Shown: positions 9,346 through 18,507, counted from the first letter of the stretch. The stretch: 64,000 bases of DNA from Sphingomonas sp. H160509 (GCF_024124765.2 NZ_JAMXSR020000003.1:124001-188000), one strand, 5' to 3'. Notes: a model not told the origin generated them from the sequence alone. Made by a program: numbers and translations.

Positions 9346-9570
9346 TCACGTTGGCATTTCAATATCGGTTATGAAAGACCCTCGCATATTCCCGTCGCGT
9401 ATAACCCCATCGGGGGTATCGTCTAACCAATGTATCATTAGTGCAATCTTGCCGCGTACGGTTTCAACCCCTGCGTAATAGGGATATTGAACTAACTCGG
9501 AGACGGTAATATGGAGTTGAGCTGCGATATACTCGCGCTCTCGTCGTGCAGAGTCTTCAAAAGAGGGCAT
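9346..9570 (-). CDS. Small hypothetical protein, diverged family A copy (74 aa)
   Basis: The core ARREREYIAAQLHITVSELV, then ALMIHWLDDTPDGVIRDG and RGSFITDIE, aligns with family A at 3141 and 41139 (W-x-D-x-x-PDGVIR(D/E)G, GS-x-x-T-x-I). A GGGGGAG ribosome site precedes ATG 9570 by nine bases. Unlike the other two copies it has no convergent family-B partner. Function unknown. Confidence 0.6.
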   Translation of the reverse strand: MPSFEDSARREREYIAAQLHITVSELVQYPYYAGVETVRGKIALMIHWLDDTPDGVIRDGNMRGSFITDIEMPT

Positions 9571-9999
9571 GACTAAAAACTCCCCCGGGAGCGATAGCTG
9601 GTAAGCCGATAACTGAACCGAATCGGGTTATACCATAATATTTTCTAGGCATTGCATCTATTTACGAATTGATTCGTGCCATTTATTACAAACCGCTGTC
9701 CGAGCGTTCTCAGAGCCGAAATATCGCTGTTTTTGTGCGGTGATCGGGGCGAGCGATCTTGGCGACGCGAGTCGGCAATCGTCAGCGGTAAGCCAGATAG
9801 CGTTGGTCGTGCCTAAAATCGTCTATGCGAGGCAAAATCCCGCAACCGCCAGTTCACTCAGCATGGCAGGCGCTTACCGTGCCAATCCATGATGCGCTCC
9901 CTTCATATGGACCTCCAGGGGGCCAAGTCGTAGGCCTGTCGTCAGCAGACCTAGCTTAATACACCCGACAGGTACGTTTCGCTGAGACTGGCGGCAGAG
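9571..9999. other. No gene recognised
   Basis: AT-rich then GC-rich DNA between the family-A gene and recombinase debris; nothing identifiable. Confidence 0.35.
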
Positions 10000-10167
10000 A
10001 TGTTGATGGAGCATGGCGAGCAAGCGATGGACCAGATGCTGTACAACTCGCTGACGCCGATGGAGCGGAATTGCCTGCGGCTTGCCCACCATGAGTGCAA
10101 AGCCGAGGAAATCGCTCACCATCGCCAAGGAAATCGATCACCATCGCCGAGTTCGAGCGCGAGCTGA
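10000..10167 (+). pseudogene. Truncated LuxR-type helix-turn-helix fragment
   Basis: The frame from ATG 10000 reads MLMEHGEQAMDQMLYNSLTP, then MERNCLRLAHHECKAEEIAH. SLTPMERNCLRLxxxxxKxxEIA is the first half of a LuxR/GerE DNA-binding domain. It then runs into a 22-base imperfect tandem repeat (GGAAATCGCTCACCATCGCC, then GGAAATCGATCACCATCGCC) and resolvase sequence, so the second half is lost at a recombination junction. Confidence 0.45.
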
Positions 10168-10358
10168 TCCACCAACGCACCAGCAGCGGGCGGGTGGCGG
10201 CCAAGGCGAGGGGAGTACGCTTCGGGCGCCCGCCCAAGCTCACTCCCGATCAGATTGCGCTAGGCGAACGATTGGTGACTGAAGGCACATTCGTGCGAAA
10301 GGCTGCCAAGCTCCTCAAATGCCACCATGCGACGCTCTACCGCGCGCTGACCCCATAA
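10140..10358 (+). pseudogene. Serine recombinase (Tn3-type resolvase) C-terminal remnant
   Basis: IAEFERELIHQRTSSGRVAA, then KARGVRFGRPPKLT and an end reading RKAAKLLKCHHATLYRAL, is the linker helix plus C-terminal Hin-like helix-turn-helix of resolvase/invertase proteins. The catalytic N-terminal domain with its serine is absent, so the protein cannot recombine DNA. It is probably what is left of a transposon. Confidence 0.75.
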
Positions 10359-10421
10359 TGCCGAGCACTCCGCAACCTGACGCTTCGGAAGAGGGCGCCT
10401 AATGCCTATCCCCCTGAGCAC

Positions 10422-10925
10422 GTGTTCTTGTACCCGTTCGACTGGGTCCAGCTCTCGCACCAGATACGCTTCGTGCGGGCAGGGGGGCGCTGCGAGCATT
10501 GTGGGCGTCCCCATATGCAGAAGGTCTTCCACCTCGGCGACGGACGGTGGTGGAATCGGAGCCGGCAATGCTGGCGCAACGGCCGAGGCCGGCGCGTACG
10601 ACGACCTATAGAGAACATTCTACTACATGGACGATGGACGCCAGTGGTACTGGCCTGTGCTCACCTCAACCATGATTCCAGCAACAGCGCGCTTCACCAG
10701 CTGGCAGCGCTCTACCAGCGATGCCACATGATCCATGACGGTCCCGAACATCGACGCCGGCGCTGGATGAATGCGCATTACAGGCGCGCGCTCGGCGACC
10801 TGTTTTACGGTCCCTACCCCATGCTGGGAGGCGACTGGATCACCCCCCACCCCGATCAGCATGCTCGACGACAGCCGATCGTTATATCCCTACATGCGAT
10901 GAGTGCTGCCAGGCATCCAGAGTGA
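10422..10925 (+). CDS. HNH-like zinc-binding nuclease-type protein (167 aa)
   Basis: GGRCEHCGRP supplies a CxxC pair. Further on come LACAHLNHDSSN and LAALYQRCHMIHDGPEHRRR, whose AHLNHD and CHMIHD segments are typical of small HNH-endonuclease-like proteins in alphaproteobacteria. The start is uncertain: GTG 10422 gives MFLYPFDWVQLS. Codon use is high-GC, like the following toxin-antitoxin pair. Such genes often sit on mobile elements; the DNA target, if any, is unknown. Confidence 0.6.
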   Translation: MFLYPFDWVQLSHQIRFVRAGGRCEHCGRPHMQKVFHLGDGRWWNRSRQCWRNGRGRRVRRPIENILLHGRWTPVVLACAHLNHDSSNSALHQLAALYQRCHMIHDGPEHRRRRWMNAHYRRALGDLFYGPYPMLGGDWITPHPDQHARRQPIVISLHAMSAARHPE

Positions 10926-10978
10926 CGGCGCGACGGCGCGACGGCCTCAGCTACAAGCTAAAACCTCTTGTTGTAAAA

Positions 10979-10996
10979 GTAAGGATTATTCCTTAC
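10979..10996. promoter_or_regulatory. Palindromic operator candidate for prlF-yhaV
   Basis: GTAAGGA and TCCTTAC are perfect 7-base arms around TTAT, 21 bases before the antitoxin ATG. Antitoxins with AbrB-type domains usually repress their own promoter at such palindromes; binding here is inference. Confidence 0.5.
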
Positions 10997-11017
10997 ATTC
11001 CCTATTTGGAGGATGTC

Positions 11018-11344
11018 ATGGCTACCATTGTTCAAGAGCGCAGCAGGATCACTGCCAAGGGACAGACAACCGTGCCGAAGGCTGTGCGCCAGGCGCTTGG
11101 GGTCAGCTATGGCGGTGAGATCGCCTTTGTAGTTGATGAGCATGGCGTCAGCGTTCGGCGCGTCGAGGTCGAGGAAGCCGATCCGGTGATCGGAGCGTTC
11201 CTAGGTTTCTTGGAACAGGACATGCTGCGCACTCCACAGAACGTCGTCGCCTTCCCGCCCATTCTGGCCGAACGCATGGCAACGCTAGCCGAGCATGTCC
11301 GGGTCGACCTAGATAAGGAAATCGACGGACCGGTTGCGCTCTGA
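11018..11344 (+). CDS. prlF: PrlF/SohA-family antitoxin (108 aa)
   Basis: An N-terminal SpoVT/AbrB swapped-hairpin domain (SRITAKGQTTVPKAVRQALG, residues about 8-28) is followed by an acidic C-terminal half that would wrap the toxin. In the characterised E. coli system PrlF neutralises the ribosome-dependent RNase YhaV and the complex represses its own promoter. GGAGG precedes ATG 11018; a longer reading from 10922 lacks a ribosome site. The toxin gene starts three bases after the stop, the usual antitoxin-first order. Confidence 0.88.
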   Translation: MATIVQERSRITAKGQTTVPKAVRQALGVSYGGEIAFVVDEHGVSVRRVEVEEADPVIGAFLGFLEQDMLRTPQNVVAFPPILAERMATLAEHVRVDLDKEIDGPVAL

Positions 11345-11347
11345 CTC

Positions 11348-11884
11348 ATGATCGTCGTCAACGGTTGGACCATTTACGCGCACCCGCTGCTGCTCGATCA
11401 GCTGGAAAAGCTGACCAGAGTCGTCGAGAAGGCTAGGGCAAAAGACTCGCATGGCTGGGCTCGGACCGCTAACGCCAAGGTATTGGCGGCTGTGCGATCC
11501 TTGATGTTCGAGACAGTTCCCAGCGATCCTACTCGACCCGAGTATCGGCAGGGTGGCACACTGGGCGCCGCCCGAAAGCACTGGTTTCGGGTAAAGTTCG
11601 GCAACGGGCGCTTCCGCCTGTTCTTTCGCTATGACAGCCGCTCCAAGGTCATCATTTTCGCCTGGGTGAATGACGACACCACGCTGCGAACGTACGGCTC
11701 CAAAACAGATGCCTATGCCGTGTTCAAGGGGATGCTCGACAAGGGAAATCCTCCTGATGATTGGGCAACGCTGATCCAAGCTGGGTCTACCGATATGGCT
11801 CGCCATAATGCCCTTCAACGGATGGCGGACCTCGATCAGGAAGCCGGTATTTTCGACGATCATACGCCCCTTGATCGTTCGTGA
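11348..11884 (+). CDS. yhaV: YhaV-family toxin, RelE-like mRNA interferase (178 aa)
   Basis: MIVVNGWTIYAHPLLLDQLE starts a protein of the YhaV type. It contains PEYRQGGTLGAARKHWFRVK, then RFRLFFRYDSRSKVIIFAW, the core of the RelE-like nuclease fold, and TLRTYGSKTDAYAVF. Length fits full-size YhaV with a C-terminal extension. It cleaves mRNA during translation when antitoxin is lost and probably stabilises this replicon. It is coupled to prlF (gap 3 bases). Confidence 0.88.
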   Translation: MIVVNGWTIYAHPLLLDQLEKLTRVVEKARAKDSHGWARTANAKVLAAVRSLMFETVPSDPTRPEYRQGGTLGAARKHWFRVKFGNGRFRLFFRYDSRSKVIIFAWVNDDTTLRTYGSKTDAYAVFKGMLDKGNPPDDWATLIQAGSTDMARHNALQRMADLDQEAGIFDDHTPLDRS

Positions 11885-11887
11885 TGC

Positions 11888-12057
11888 TCCGATGCTCGCC
11901 TATCACCAGCGACGACGTCATTCTCATTCTCGCCCGTCGGCGCGAGCTGCCACGACCGTTGGCCATCGTCACACCCGAGGACCTGGCGCTGCGCCATCCG
12001 CCTCGTGCCGACTGCGGCCGCTACGACAGCCTGCGAGGTTTCCATGCAGCGGCATGA
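11888..12057 (+). pseudogene. istA: istA 3' remnant (IS21 family)
   Basis: The frame reads ITSDDVILILARRRELPRPL, then IVTPEDLALRHPPRADCGRY, the C-terminus of an IS21 transposase IstA. Its TGA at 12055-12057 overlaps the istB start region as is normal for IS21. All the DDE catalytic part is missing, replaced by the yhaV end, so the element is dead. Confidence 0.75.
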
Positions 12058-12772
12058 GATGATGGCTGCCATGGCCGAGTTGGGGCTCAAGGGCATGGCC
12101 GGCGCCTTCGACGAGGCGGTCACCACCGGCCTGCAGCGCAAACGTACGATGATGGAAATCCTGACGGACCTGTTGCGTGCGGAGACGACCCATCGCCATG
12201 CGGCGTCGGTCCGCTACCGGATGTCAGCCGCCAAACTGCCGGCGGCAAAGGACCTCGACGCCTTCGTATTTGACGGTACGCCCATCAACGAAGGCCTGGT
12301 GCGCTCGCTGCACAACGGCTCGTTCCTGGCCGGCCAGCGCAACATTGTGCTCGTCGGTGGTACGGGCACCGGCAAGACGCACCTCGCCAGTGCCATCACC
12401 GCCAACGTCGTGCGAAACGGCGCCCGCGGCCGCTACTTCAATACGGTCGACCTCGTGAACCGGCTCGAGGAGGAAACCCGCCTCGGCAAGGCCGGCACGC
12501 TTGCAGCCCAGCTGTCACGCCTCAAGGTCGTAGTGCTCGACGAGCTTGGTTATCTGCCGTTCGCCCGCTCGGGCGGCCAGCTGCTCTTCCACCTGGTCAG
12601 CAAGCTCTACGAGCGAACCTCGGTCATCGTCACGACGAACCTTGCCTTTGGCGAATGGCCGACTCTCTTCGGCGACCCCAAGATGACCACCGCGCTGCTC
12701 GACCGCATTACGCACCACTGCGATATCGTCGAAACCGGCAACGACAGCTGGCGCTTCAAGCACCGCAGCTAG
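12044..12772 (+). CDS. istB: IstB, IS21-family transposition helper ATPase (242 aa)
   Basis: IstB is a DnaA-like AAA+ ATPase that loads IstA on target DNA. The Walker A site is VGGTGTGKTHLA and Walker B is VVVLDELGYLPF, with sensor-type VIVTTNLAFGEWPTLF and the end DSWRFKHRS, all typical of the family and full length. I chose ATG 12044 (MQRHEMMAAM) because it overlaps the istA stop. Without an intact istA it has no partner in this window. The region after the stop to about 12865 is probably the element's right end. Confidence 0.9.
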   Translation: MQRHEMMAAMAELGLKGMAGAFDEAVTTGLQRKRTMMEILTDLLRAETTHRHAASVRYRMSAAKLPAAKDLDAFVFDGTPINEGLVRSLHNGSFLAGQRNIVLVGGTGTGKTHLASAITANVVRNGARGRYFNTVDLVNRLEEETRLGKAGTLAAQLSRLKVVVLDELGYLPFARSGGQLLFHLVSKLYERTSVIVTTNLAFGEWPTLFGDPKMTTALLDRITHHCDIVETGNDSWRFKHRS

Positions 12773-12884
12773 CCCTCGGGAACCCGACAGAGGAACGCTT
12801 CGCGGCGCGTCCGTTACCGTCACGCTGCCCGACGAAGGGGGGTCTCTTTTGGACGCCGATTGACAGTTTTTTGCGCCAGCGCCA

Positions 12885-13166
12885 AACAGGCTTTGGGTGT
12901 CAGACTTCACCTATGTCGCGACTTGGGTAGGGCTCGTCTACGCGGCCCCCTTCGACAGGCTCAGGACAGGCTTCGTCATAGATACCTACGCCAGACGGAT
13001 CGTAGGCTGGCGCGCCAGCAGGACGGCGCATGCCAGCTTCGTCCTGGATCCACTCGAACAGGCGCTCCATGATCGCCGTCCGACCCATCGGGGTGGCCTG
13101 ATCCATCATAGCGACCGTGGGTCGCAATACGTGTCTATCAAGTACATCGATATGGCAGCATGACTC
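12885..13166 (+). pseudogene. IS3-family transposase (OrfB) middle fragment
   Basis: VSDFTYVATWVGLVYA, then VIDTYARRIVGWRASRTAHA and HHSDRGSQYVSIKY, is the first half of an IS3 integrase core with the DFTYV and SDRGSQY motifs. Both ends are missing. The frame is interrupted in phase by the 24-base repeat at 12948-12971. Confidence 0.75.
12948..12971. repeat. 24-bp TTCGACAGGCTCAGGACA-type repeat inserted in transposase
   Basis: Encodes PFDRLRTG between VYAA and FVID of the IS3 fragment, where relatives are expected to read VYVAFVID directly. The CCTTCGACARGCTCAGG motif is a dispersed short repeat that I recall from many proteobacterial genomes. The insert length is a multiple of three and keeps the frame. 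Confidence 0.5.
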
Positions 13167-13262
13167 ACAACCCAAGGCCTCCGGCAGACCCGGGGCAGTT
13201 CAGTAACCTACCCCCTTCCGTTTCCAGCTAAAAGTTCATAGATCGCCCCGGGAGGATTCGAG

Positions 13263-13640
13263 ATGGCGGCTATCACCGAAGCGGCACTCCAGGGCGAGTG
13301 GTTTTACCTCGTTGAAGACCAGTCTTTCGATCGGACAAGCCGAGAATTTTATGTTCTCGATCAAGGAGAGGTAAGGCTCGGTACATCGCCTGAAGCAGTT
13401 GGAGTGTACACTCTTGACGATGACTACGTAATCATCAGGCTGCACCGAGCTATTCCGTTCACAACAACAATCACGCTCAGTAGCAACGATGCGACGTTCA
13501 ATAAAACGACGAGGATATTAGCTGCTGATGCCACTCATACTTTGCCGGACGGCAGCGACCCGCTTTATCTGTACGGGACTTTCATTCGCCGAGTTGCCGA
13601 CTACCCGAGCGTCTGTGACGTATGGCGTCGGGTCCGTTGA
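13263..13640 (+). CDS. Hypothetical beta-rich protein (125 aa)
   Basis: A GGGAGG site precedes ATG 13263. The protein starts MAAITEAALQGEWFYLVEDQ and has alternating hydrophobic strands (EFYVLDQGEVRLG, GVYTLDDDYVIIRLHRAIP, TTTITLSSND), suggesting a small lipocalin-like or single-sheet fold. No signal peptide and no recognised family. It stands alone between IS fragments. Confidence 0.55.
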   Translation: MAAITEAALQGEWFYLVEDQSFDRTSREFYVLDQGEVRLGTSPEAVGVYTLDDDYVIIRLHRAIPFTTTITLSSNDATFNKTTRILAADATHTLPDGSDPLYLYGTFIRRVADYPSVCDVWRRVR

Positions 13641-13726
13641 ATATCGCTGTCGAGCCCATGAAAGCGAGCGCCGAGCACTAGCTCGTCTCCGCAGAGCAAT
13701 TCATACAGTCCGACCGCTACGTTTGT

Positions 13727-14152
13727 TCAGCTTAGCGGCACGAGATAGTCGCAATTGAGGAAGGCGATGCTAATCTGGCTCGTCAAAAGGGTCCAACTTC
13801 CGAAGAGCTGGTTGCGAATGCGGTGCAGGGTCTGCCTTTTGAGTTGCTCCTCAGTCTTCAACTCAACGAACAGCAAAGTTGGACGGGTCGCGGCTTCCGC
13901 AATCCCTGCGGCGTTGCGGTCGTCGTTCTTCTGCGCCTCGAAATAGGAACGAACATAGGTCGGTAATATCAACCGTATGGAGTGCCCCTGTCTGCCAATG
14001 TCCGTCCCATGGGCGGAGCCCAGTAGCATGGAGGCATAAGCGATGACGGTCTCACGCCGGTTCAGCCGACGCACAACGACCTTACCGATCCTATCTAGGC
14101 CGACCACACCGCAGCTTTTCCTGTCGAGCTCGATCCCCACGAACTGATACGT
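13727..14152 (-). pseudogene. IS110-family transposase N-terminal remnant
   Basis: The minus strand reads ELDRKSCGVVGLDRIGKVVV, then GRQGHSIRLILPTYVRSYF and QKNDDRNAAGIAEAATRPTL. This matches the first third of the IS110 protein at 16848-17873 (AQRNDDRDAEAIAEPATRST). A one-base shift separates the likely true start (MNVSV at about 14152) from the rest. The element end, GGGGCGAGTCATCCATAA at about 14212-14232, is also shared. Confidence 0.75.
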
Positions 14153-14346
14153 TCATGACCGCCATTCTTCCCCAAACGATCCGCAGTTGTGACACAACAA
14201 CGTTTCGGACAAGGGGCGAGTCATCCATAACAGAGGGAACGTCAGTCGTACCGAAGTCGATCGTCGGTCACACGTCCAAGCCGCATCACGGTTTGGATGC
14301 AGCGTCAGATCGCCTGACTTCCCGCGCTGACACAGATGCCTTCGGA

Positions 14347-15216
14347 TTATCGGGTCGGCACTGGTTCCGCGCCCGAATAATCGTAGAAGCCGCGCTTGGT
14401 CTTCCTCCCGAACCATCCAGCCTCGACATATTTCACCAGTACTGGCGCAGGCCGAAATTTTGGATCGCCCGTTCCGTCGAACAGTACGCGCGTGATCTCG
14501 AGGCAAGTATCGAGCCCAATAAAGTCTGCCAGCGTCAGTGGCCCCATCGGGTGGTTCAACCCCAACTGGCACGCCAAATCAATGTCACGCACGCTCGCAA
14601 CACCTTCACCCAGCGCGAAACACGCTTCGTTGATCATCGGCATTAGCACGCGGTTGACAATGAAACCCGGCGCGTCGTTCGCATGTACGACCTGTTTGCC
14701 AAGCTTTTCGGCAAACGCCTCGACCGCCTCAACCGTGGCATCTGACGTCGCGAGGCCCCGGATCAGCTCGACCGGCCGCATCACAGGGACCGGGTTAAAA
14801 AAATGCACGCCCATGAACCGTGCCGGGTCAGGAGCCGCCTGCGCCAGCCGGGTTATTGGTATTGACGACGTGTTCGACGCTAGGATTGCGTAGCGCCCCA
14901 GTACCTTACCGACCTCTGCAAAAATAGCGCGCTTGACGCCCTCACGCTCGGTGGCTGCCTCAACTACGATTGTACAGTCGCCCATGTTTGACAGGCTTGC
15001 GACTGGCTCGACCGCCGCAAGCGTCTCATCGCGCTCGCGCGAGCCAATCTTTTCCTTCTCTACCAACCGCGCTAACGCTTTGGCGATCCCGGCCTTACCC
15101 TTCTCGGCAGCTTCTAGTGACACGTCTGTCAACAGGACGCGATACCCCGCCTGCGCCGATACCTGCGCGATACCCGCGCCCATCTGCCCTGCACCAATCA
15201 CGCCGATCGTCTGCAC
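14347..15216 (-). CDS. 3-hydroxybutyryl-CoA (3-hydroxyacyl-CoA) dehydrogenase (289 aa)
   Basis: This cytosolic enzyme oxidises (S)-3-hydroxyacyl-CoA with NAD+, serving butyrate, phenylacetate or PHB-related pathways. The N-terminal Rossmann motif GVIGAGQMGAGIAQ (residues 5-18) is intact. The catalytic region ASNTSSIPITRLA, then GVHFFNPVPVMRPVELI (the conserved His and Asn), and the C-terminal GFIVNRVLMPMINEA and HPMGPLTLADFIGLD dimer domain are complete. It is full length, with no adjacent thiolase, hydratase or CoA transferase, so the pathway is open. It is an isolated metabolic gene between two IS110/IS5 remnants, so IS-mediated capture is likely. Confidence 0.92.
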   Translation of the reverse strand: MQTIGVIGAGQMGAGIAQVSAQAGYRVLLTDVSLEAAEKGKAGIAKALARLVEKEKIGSRERDETLAAVEPVASLSNMGDCTIVVEAATEREGVKRAIFAEVGKVLGRYAILASNTSSIPITRLAQAAPDPARFMGVHFFNPVPVMRPVELIRGLATSDATVEAVEAFAEKLGKQVVHANDAPGFIVNRVLMPMINEACFALGEGVASVRDIDLACQLGLNHPMGPLTLADFIGLDTCLEITRVLFDGTGDPKFRPAPVLVKYVEAGWFGRKTKRGFYDYSGAEPVPTR

Positions 15217-15379
15217 ATCACTCTCCCGATTTGTTGCCCACCTTAGCTACTTTCACCGATCCCAACAGACCACTGGATTGCAACTATTCTGTGCAAATTA
15301 ATCTTTTCTGCCGTCGCACTGGTCGCGATTAACCGATATTGCGCAAAAAAAGACTGATCGTATCGTGGCTTCGGGGCTA

Positions 15380-15975
15380 AGGGCCCGATCGAAAATTGAG
15401 TTGAGCGAATTCAGTACCTTGTGATTCACTGGGGTTGCGAAGACCACGAGGATCACATGGGCTGGACTGAAACCGCCCGGCGCGAGCATGACAGAAGCGG
15501 GCTGCGCTATGCAAGCGACTGCACCGATGAGGAATGGGCTGTCATCCGGCCGCTATTGAGGCGAACCTCCAGGGTTGGACGCCCACGCAAACACAAGGCG
15601 CGGACCCTGTGGGATGCGATCCAGTATATCGCATCGACGGGGTGCCAATGGGCGCAACTGCCCAAGGACTTCCCGCCCTTCACGACGGTGCCTTCACGAC
15701 GGTGCAGTACCATTTCTACCGTATGCGCGACAACGGCCTGCTCGTTGTCATCAACGCGGTGTTGGTAGGATGGGGTCGCGCACATTGATCGGCTGACGGT
15801 CGAAATCATCAGACGATCCAACCTGACGGGCTTCATTATTCTGCCACGGCGCTGGGTCGTCGAACGTACCCTGGCGTGGCTCAACCGATGCCGGCGCCTA
15901 GCCAAGGACTGGGAAGTCTCCATCGCGTCATCCGAAGCGTAATTGGTTATCTCGTCCAACAGCGAATGACGCGTC
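15380..15975 (+). pseudogene. IS5-family transposase remnant, internally deleted (copy 1)
   Basis: The frame starts MGWTETARREHDRSGLRYAS and continues through TDEEWAVIRPLLRRTSRVGR to DFPPFTTV. A 14-base tandem duplication (CTTCACGACGGTGC twice, about 15678-15705) then breaks the frame. At 15775 the sequence jumps to the 3' end (HIDRLTVEIIRRSNLTGF, RRLAKDWEVSIASSEA), losing about 250 bases including part of the DDE domain. A second copy is at 25385-26260 on the other strand, and a third, more decayed, at 52855-53092. Confidence 0.75.
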
Positions 15976-16214
15976 GTAGGGTAGATTGGCATTTTTCCTT
16001 TAGCGGCCAAAAATACTGAATGGCAAAGTCGGATTGAAGACACGTCGTTGGCGGGACTTGTCTTCATGTATGCTTGTCTACGTGCGGACCTGTTTCTGCA
16101 CGGTTATACCGGGGATATCGCCTCGTCATTCAGCCGATTGGCTCCTCCGGACGTTGGAAACATGCGTTATGGATATGTCTAAAGCGTATGACCAATACTG
16201 ACTTTTCGTTCGAC

Positions 16215-16224
16215 ATGTCGACAT
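16215..16224. promoter_or_regulatory. ATGTCGACAT palindrome, distant partition-type site
   Basis: The same 10-base palindrome recurs at 18277-18286, with half-matches at 18357-18366 and 18508-18538 around parA. This copy lies 2.3 kb from parA and may be an outlying parS-like site or chance. Confidence 0.3.
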
Positions 16225-16249
16225 GGAAACAAGTGTGAATGTAGTAAGG

Positions 16250-16632
16250 TCAGAAACCATTGATCTGAGCGGCTCGATCTGATTCAGGCTCTGTGACGAG
16301 ACCGAGGATGAGCGACCTGTACTGGCTGACCGACGAGCAGATGGCGCGGCTCGAACTGTATTTTCCCAAGAGCAACGGCAAGCTACGGGTTGATGACCGG
16401 CGAGTGTTGAGCGGCATCGTATTCGTCAACCGCAACGGGCTACGAGATGGTGCGATGCCCCTCGGGGGTATGGCCCACACAAGACTCTACAATCGGTGGA
16501 AGCGATGGGGCTAAAGGGGTGTCTTCCTCCGCATAATGGAAGGACTGGCGGCCGCGAGCGCCACGCCGAAGACGATCATGATCAACGCGACCTATCTGAA
16601 GGCGCAACGCACGGCGTCCAGCCTGCGGGTCT
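16250..16632 (+). pseudogene. IS5-family (IS427 group) transposase 5' remnant
   Basis: MSDLYWLTDEQMARLELYFP, then VDDRRVLSGIVFVNRNGLR, is nearly identical to the complete element at 47691-48525. A small deletion garbles the following segment, a stop ends the frame after LYNRWKRWG, and the copy is cut off at TASSLRV just before the frameshift site. 16633-16847 holds nothing recognisable. Confidence 0.8.
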
Positions 16633-16847
16633 GATGTTCTGAGCAGTCTGCGAAAACGTATCCGGCCTTTCGACGCGAGGTCGTTGGCCAAGATGGAGAT
16701 CCGCGCGTCTTGGTCCTCATAAAGGGTCGGCATCGAGTGCCATTTTAAGCCATAGGGTTCCAGGTCACCGGTCGACTGTCAGGCCATCTTTTACTTACCT
16801 CCCGCAGACATCATCCAGCCGGTGCAAGGTGCATCGGCAGATCTCAT

Positions 16848-17873
16848 TCACGCCGCTTGTGCGGCTGGATCGTAAGTACGCTCATGACGCAGCAGCGCCC
16901 AGACGATGCGCGCCATCTTGGCCGCTAGCGCAACCACGACGGTGTTGTGATGGGAACGCGACAAAAGGCCGCGCAGCCAGGCGCCAAGTCGTGTGTCGCT
17001 CTTGCTCATCGTCGGTAGTGATGCCCAGGCACCCTGGATCAGGTTTTTCCGCAGATAGCGGCTTCCGCGCTTGGTGATGCCGAGCAATCGCGGTTTACCC
17101 CCGGTCGTTGCTTGACGCGGCACAAGCCCAAGCCAGGCGGCAAAATCCCTGCCCCGTCCGAATGTCCGAGCGTCGCCAACTGCAGCTACCAGCGCCGTCA
17201 CGTTCAGCGCGCCAATATCAGGAATAGTCAGGAGGCGCTGCGTTCGCTCATCCGAGCGGGCAGCCTCGGTAAACTCGGCATTGAGATCTGCGATCCGGTC
17301 ATCAAGGGCAATTCAGCGCAGACGCATATCGCCGACGAGCCGGTGGATACGGGAGCCCAGCACTGGCTCGTCACCATCGAGCATCTCACCCAGCCGGCCG
17401 GCAAGCTTTGCGCGCCCTTGCGGAACGATGTAACCGCGCTCCAAGAGTAGACTCCTGATCTGGTTCATTAGCGAGGTGCGATCACCCACAAGTCGGTCGC
17501 AGATGCGATGCAGCGTCTGCATGTCGAGTTGTTCCTTAGTCTTCAACTCGACGAACCGCATAGTCGATCGGGTTGCCGGTTCCGCGATTGCCTCAGCATC
17601 ACGGTCGTCGTTCCTCTGCGCCTTGACGTATGGACGGACATATTCCGGCGACATCAGTCGAACGGCATAGCCTTGTCGTGCCAGCGCCCGTCCCATGTGA
17701 TGAGCTCCGCAGCAGGCCTCCATCGCCACGCCGCAAGCCGGCAGACCTGCGGCGTATGTGATGACCGTGTCGCGGCGCATCCGTCGGCGGACGACGACCT
17801 TGTCGGTTGCATCCAGCCCAACCACGCTGCAGCTGTTTTTGCCTAGATCAATTCCCAGAACCGATCCGTCCAT
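16848..17873 (-). pseudogene. IS110-family transposase with one in-frame stop
   Basis: IS110 proteins are DEDD transposases. The start is ATG 17873 (MDGSVLGIDLGKNSCSVVGL, first catalytic Asp). DDRDAEAIAE and the C-terminal Transposase_20 part (LLTIPDIGALNVTALVAAV, FAAWLGLVPRQATTGGKPRL, GSRYLRKNLIQGA) are all in one frame. A TGA at 17313-17315 interrupts it between VGDMRLR and IALDDRIADL. Without that stop the protein would be 341 aa. The element ends about 17950 (GGGGCGAGCCATCCATAA). Confidence 0.8.
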
Positions 17874-18276
17874 GACCCTCGCTCCTTCCTGAAACGACCT
17901 GCTGTCGTAATATGACAACGTTTCAATTAAGGGGCGAGCCATCCATAAAGGGGGGTCTTGGTCGGCTTATCGGCCTTACCCAAAACGACATTAATATCAC
18001 GCTGCCAGCCGTCAGCGACCCAAACGACCGTTCCTTGATCTTTTGATTACCGCTGGACAGATAAGTAACGATACGAGCACCGCCGCAGCCTGCTCGATTA
18101 CCTGCCGAAGGCGCAGTGGTAGCCCGGCGACGACGGGTATGATGCTGACTGGTCATGAATGCCTTGGACGCCAAGGGTATCCAGGGCATCCCGGCCCGCA
18201 GATCACGTAATGAGCCTGTCAGATACGACACCTGTGCTACCACATCATTTACACACTAGTTCAACAACATCAGTAC

Positions 18277-18305
18277 ATGTCGACATGACGACATGACGAC
18301 ATGAC
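18277..18305. repeat. Palindrome plus three 8-bp direct repeats: candidate partition site
   Basis: ATGTCGACAT (18277-18286) runs into GACATGAC repeated three times exactly (18282-18305). It is 225 bases before parA. Small ParA/ribbon-helix-helix systems use clusters of short repeats as centromeres, so this is a good parS-like candidate. The region 17950-18276 has no gene I can support. Confidence 0.5.
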
Positions 18306-18507
18306 GACAGTTAGTGATGTAGAGATCTGTGCCTGTGGATGCTGAAACGCACTTAAACGTCGACATGCTGCACAATTGTTATCCTAGAAATGCAAACCTC
18401 TAAGCGAACCAATCTGGTGATTAATAAGTGATTGAAATATATAGAAATCTCTTGCGTCTATGGAAAAGAAACTTGATCGGCTCAAGTAGGGGTGTTGCAT
18501 TGTTGCA

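Noticed and set aside
14153..14572. Gene opposite the start of the dehydrogenase region
   Set aside because: It is the antisense shadow of the 3-hydroxyacyl-CoA dehydrogenase C-terminus plus IS110 end sequence, with no domain or ribosome site.
17200..17320. Frameshift in the IS110 transposase
   Set aside because: The two halves are in the same frame; the break is a single in-frame TGA at 17313-17315.
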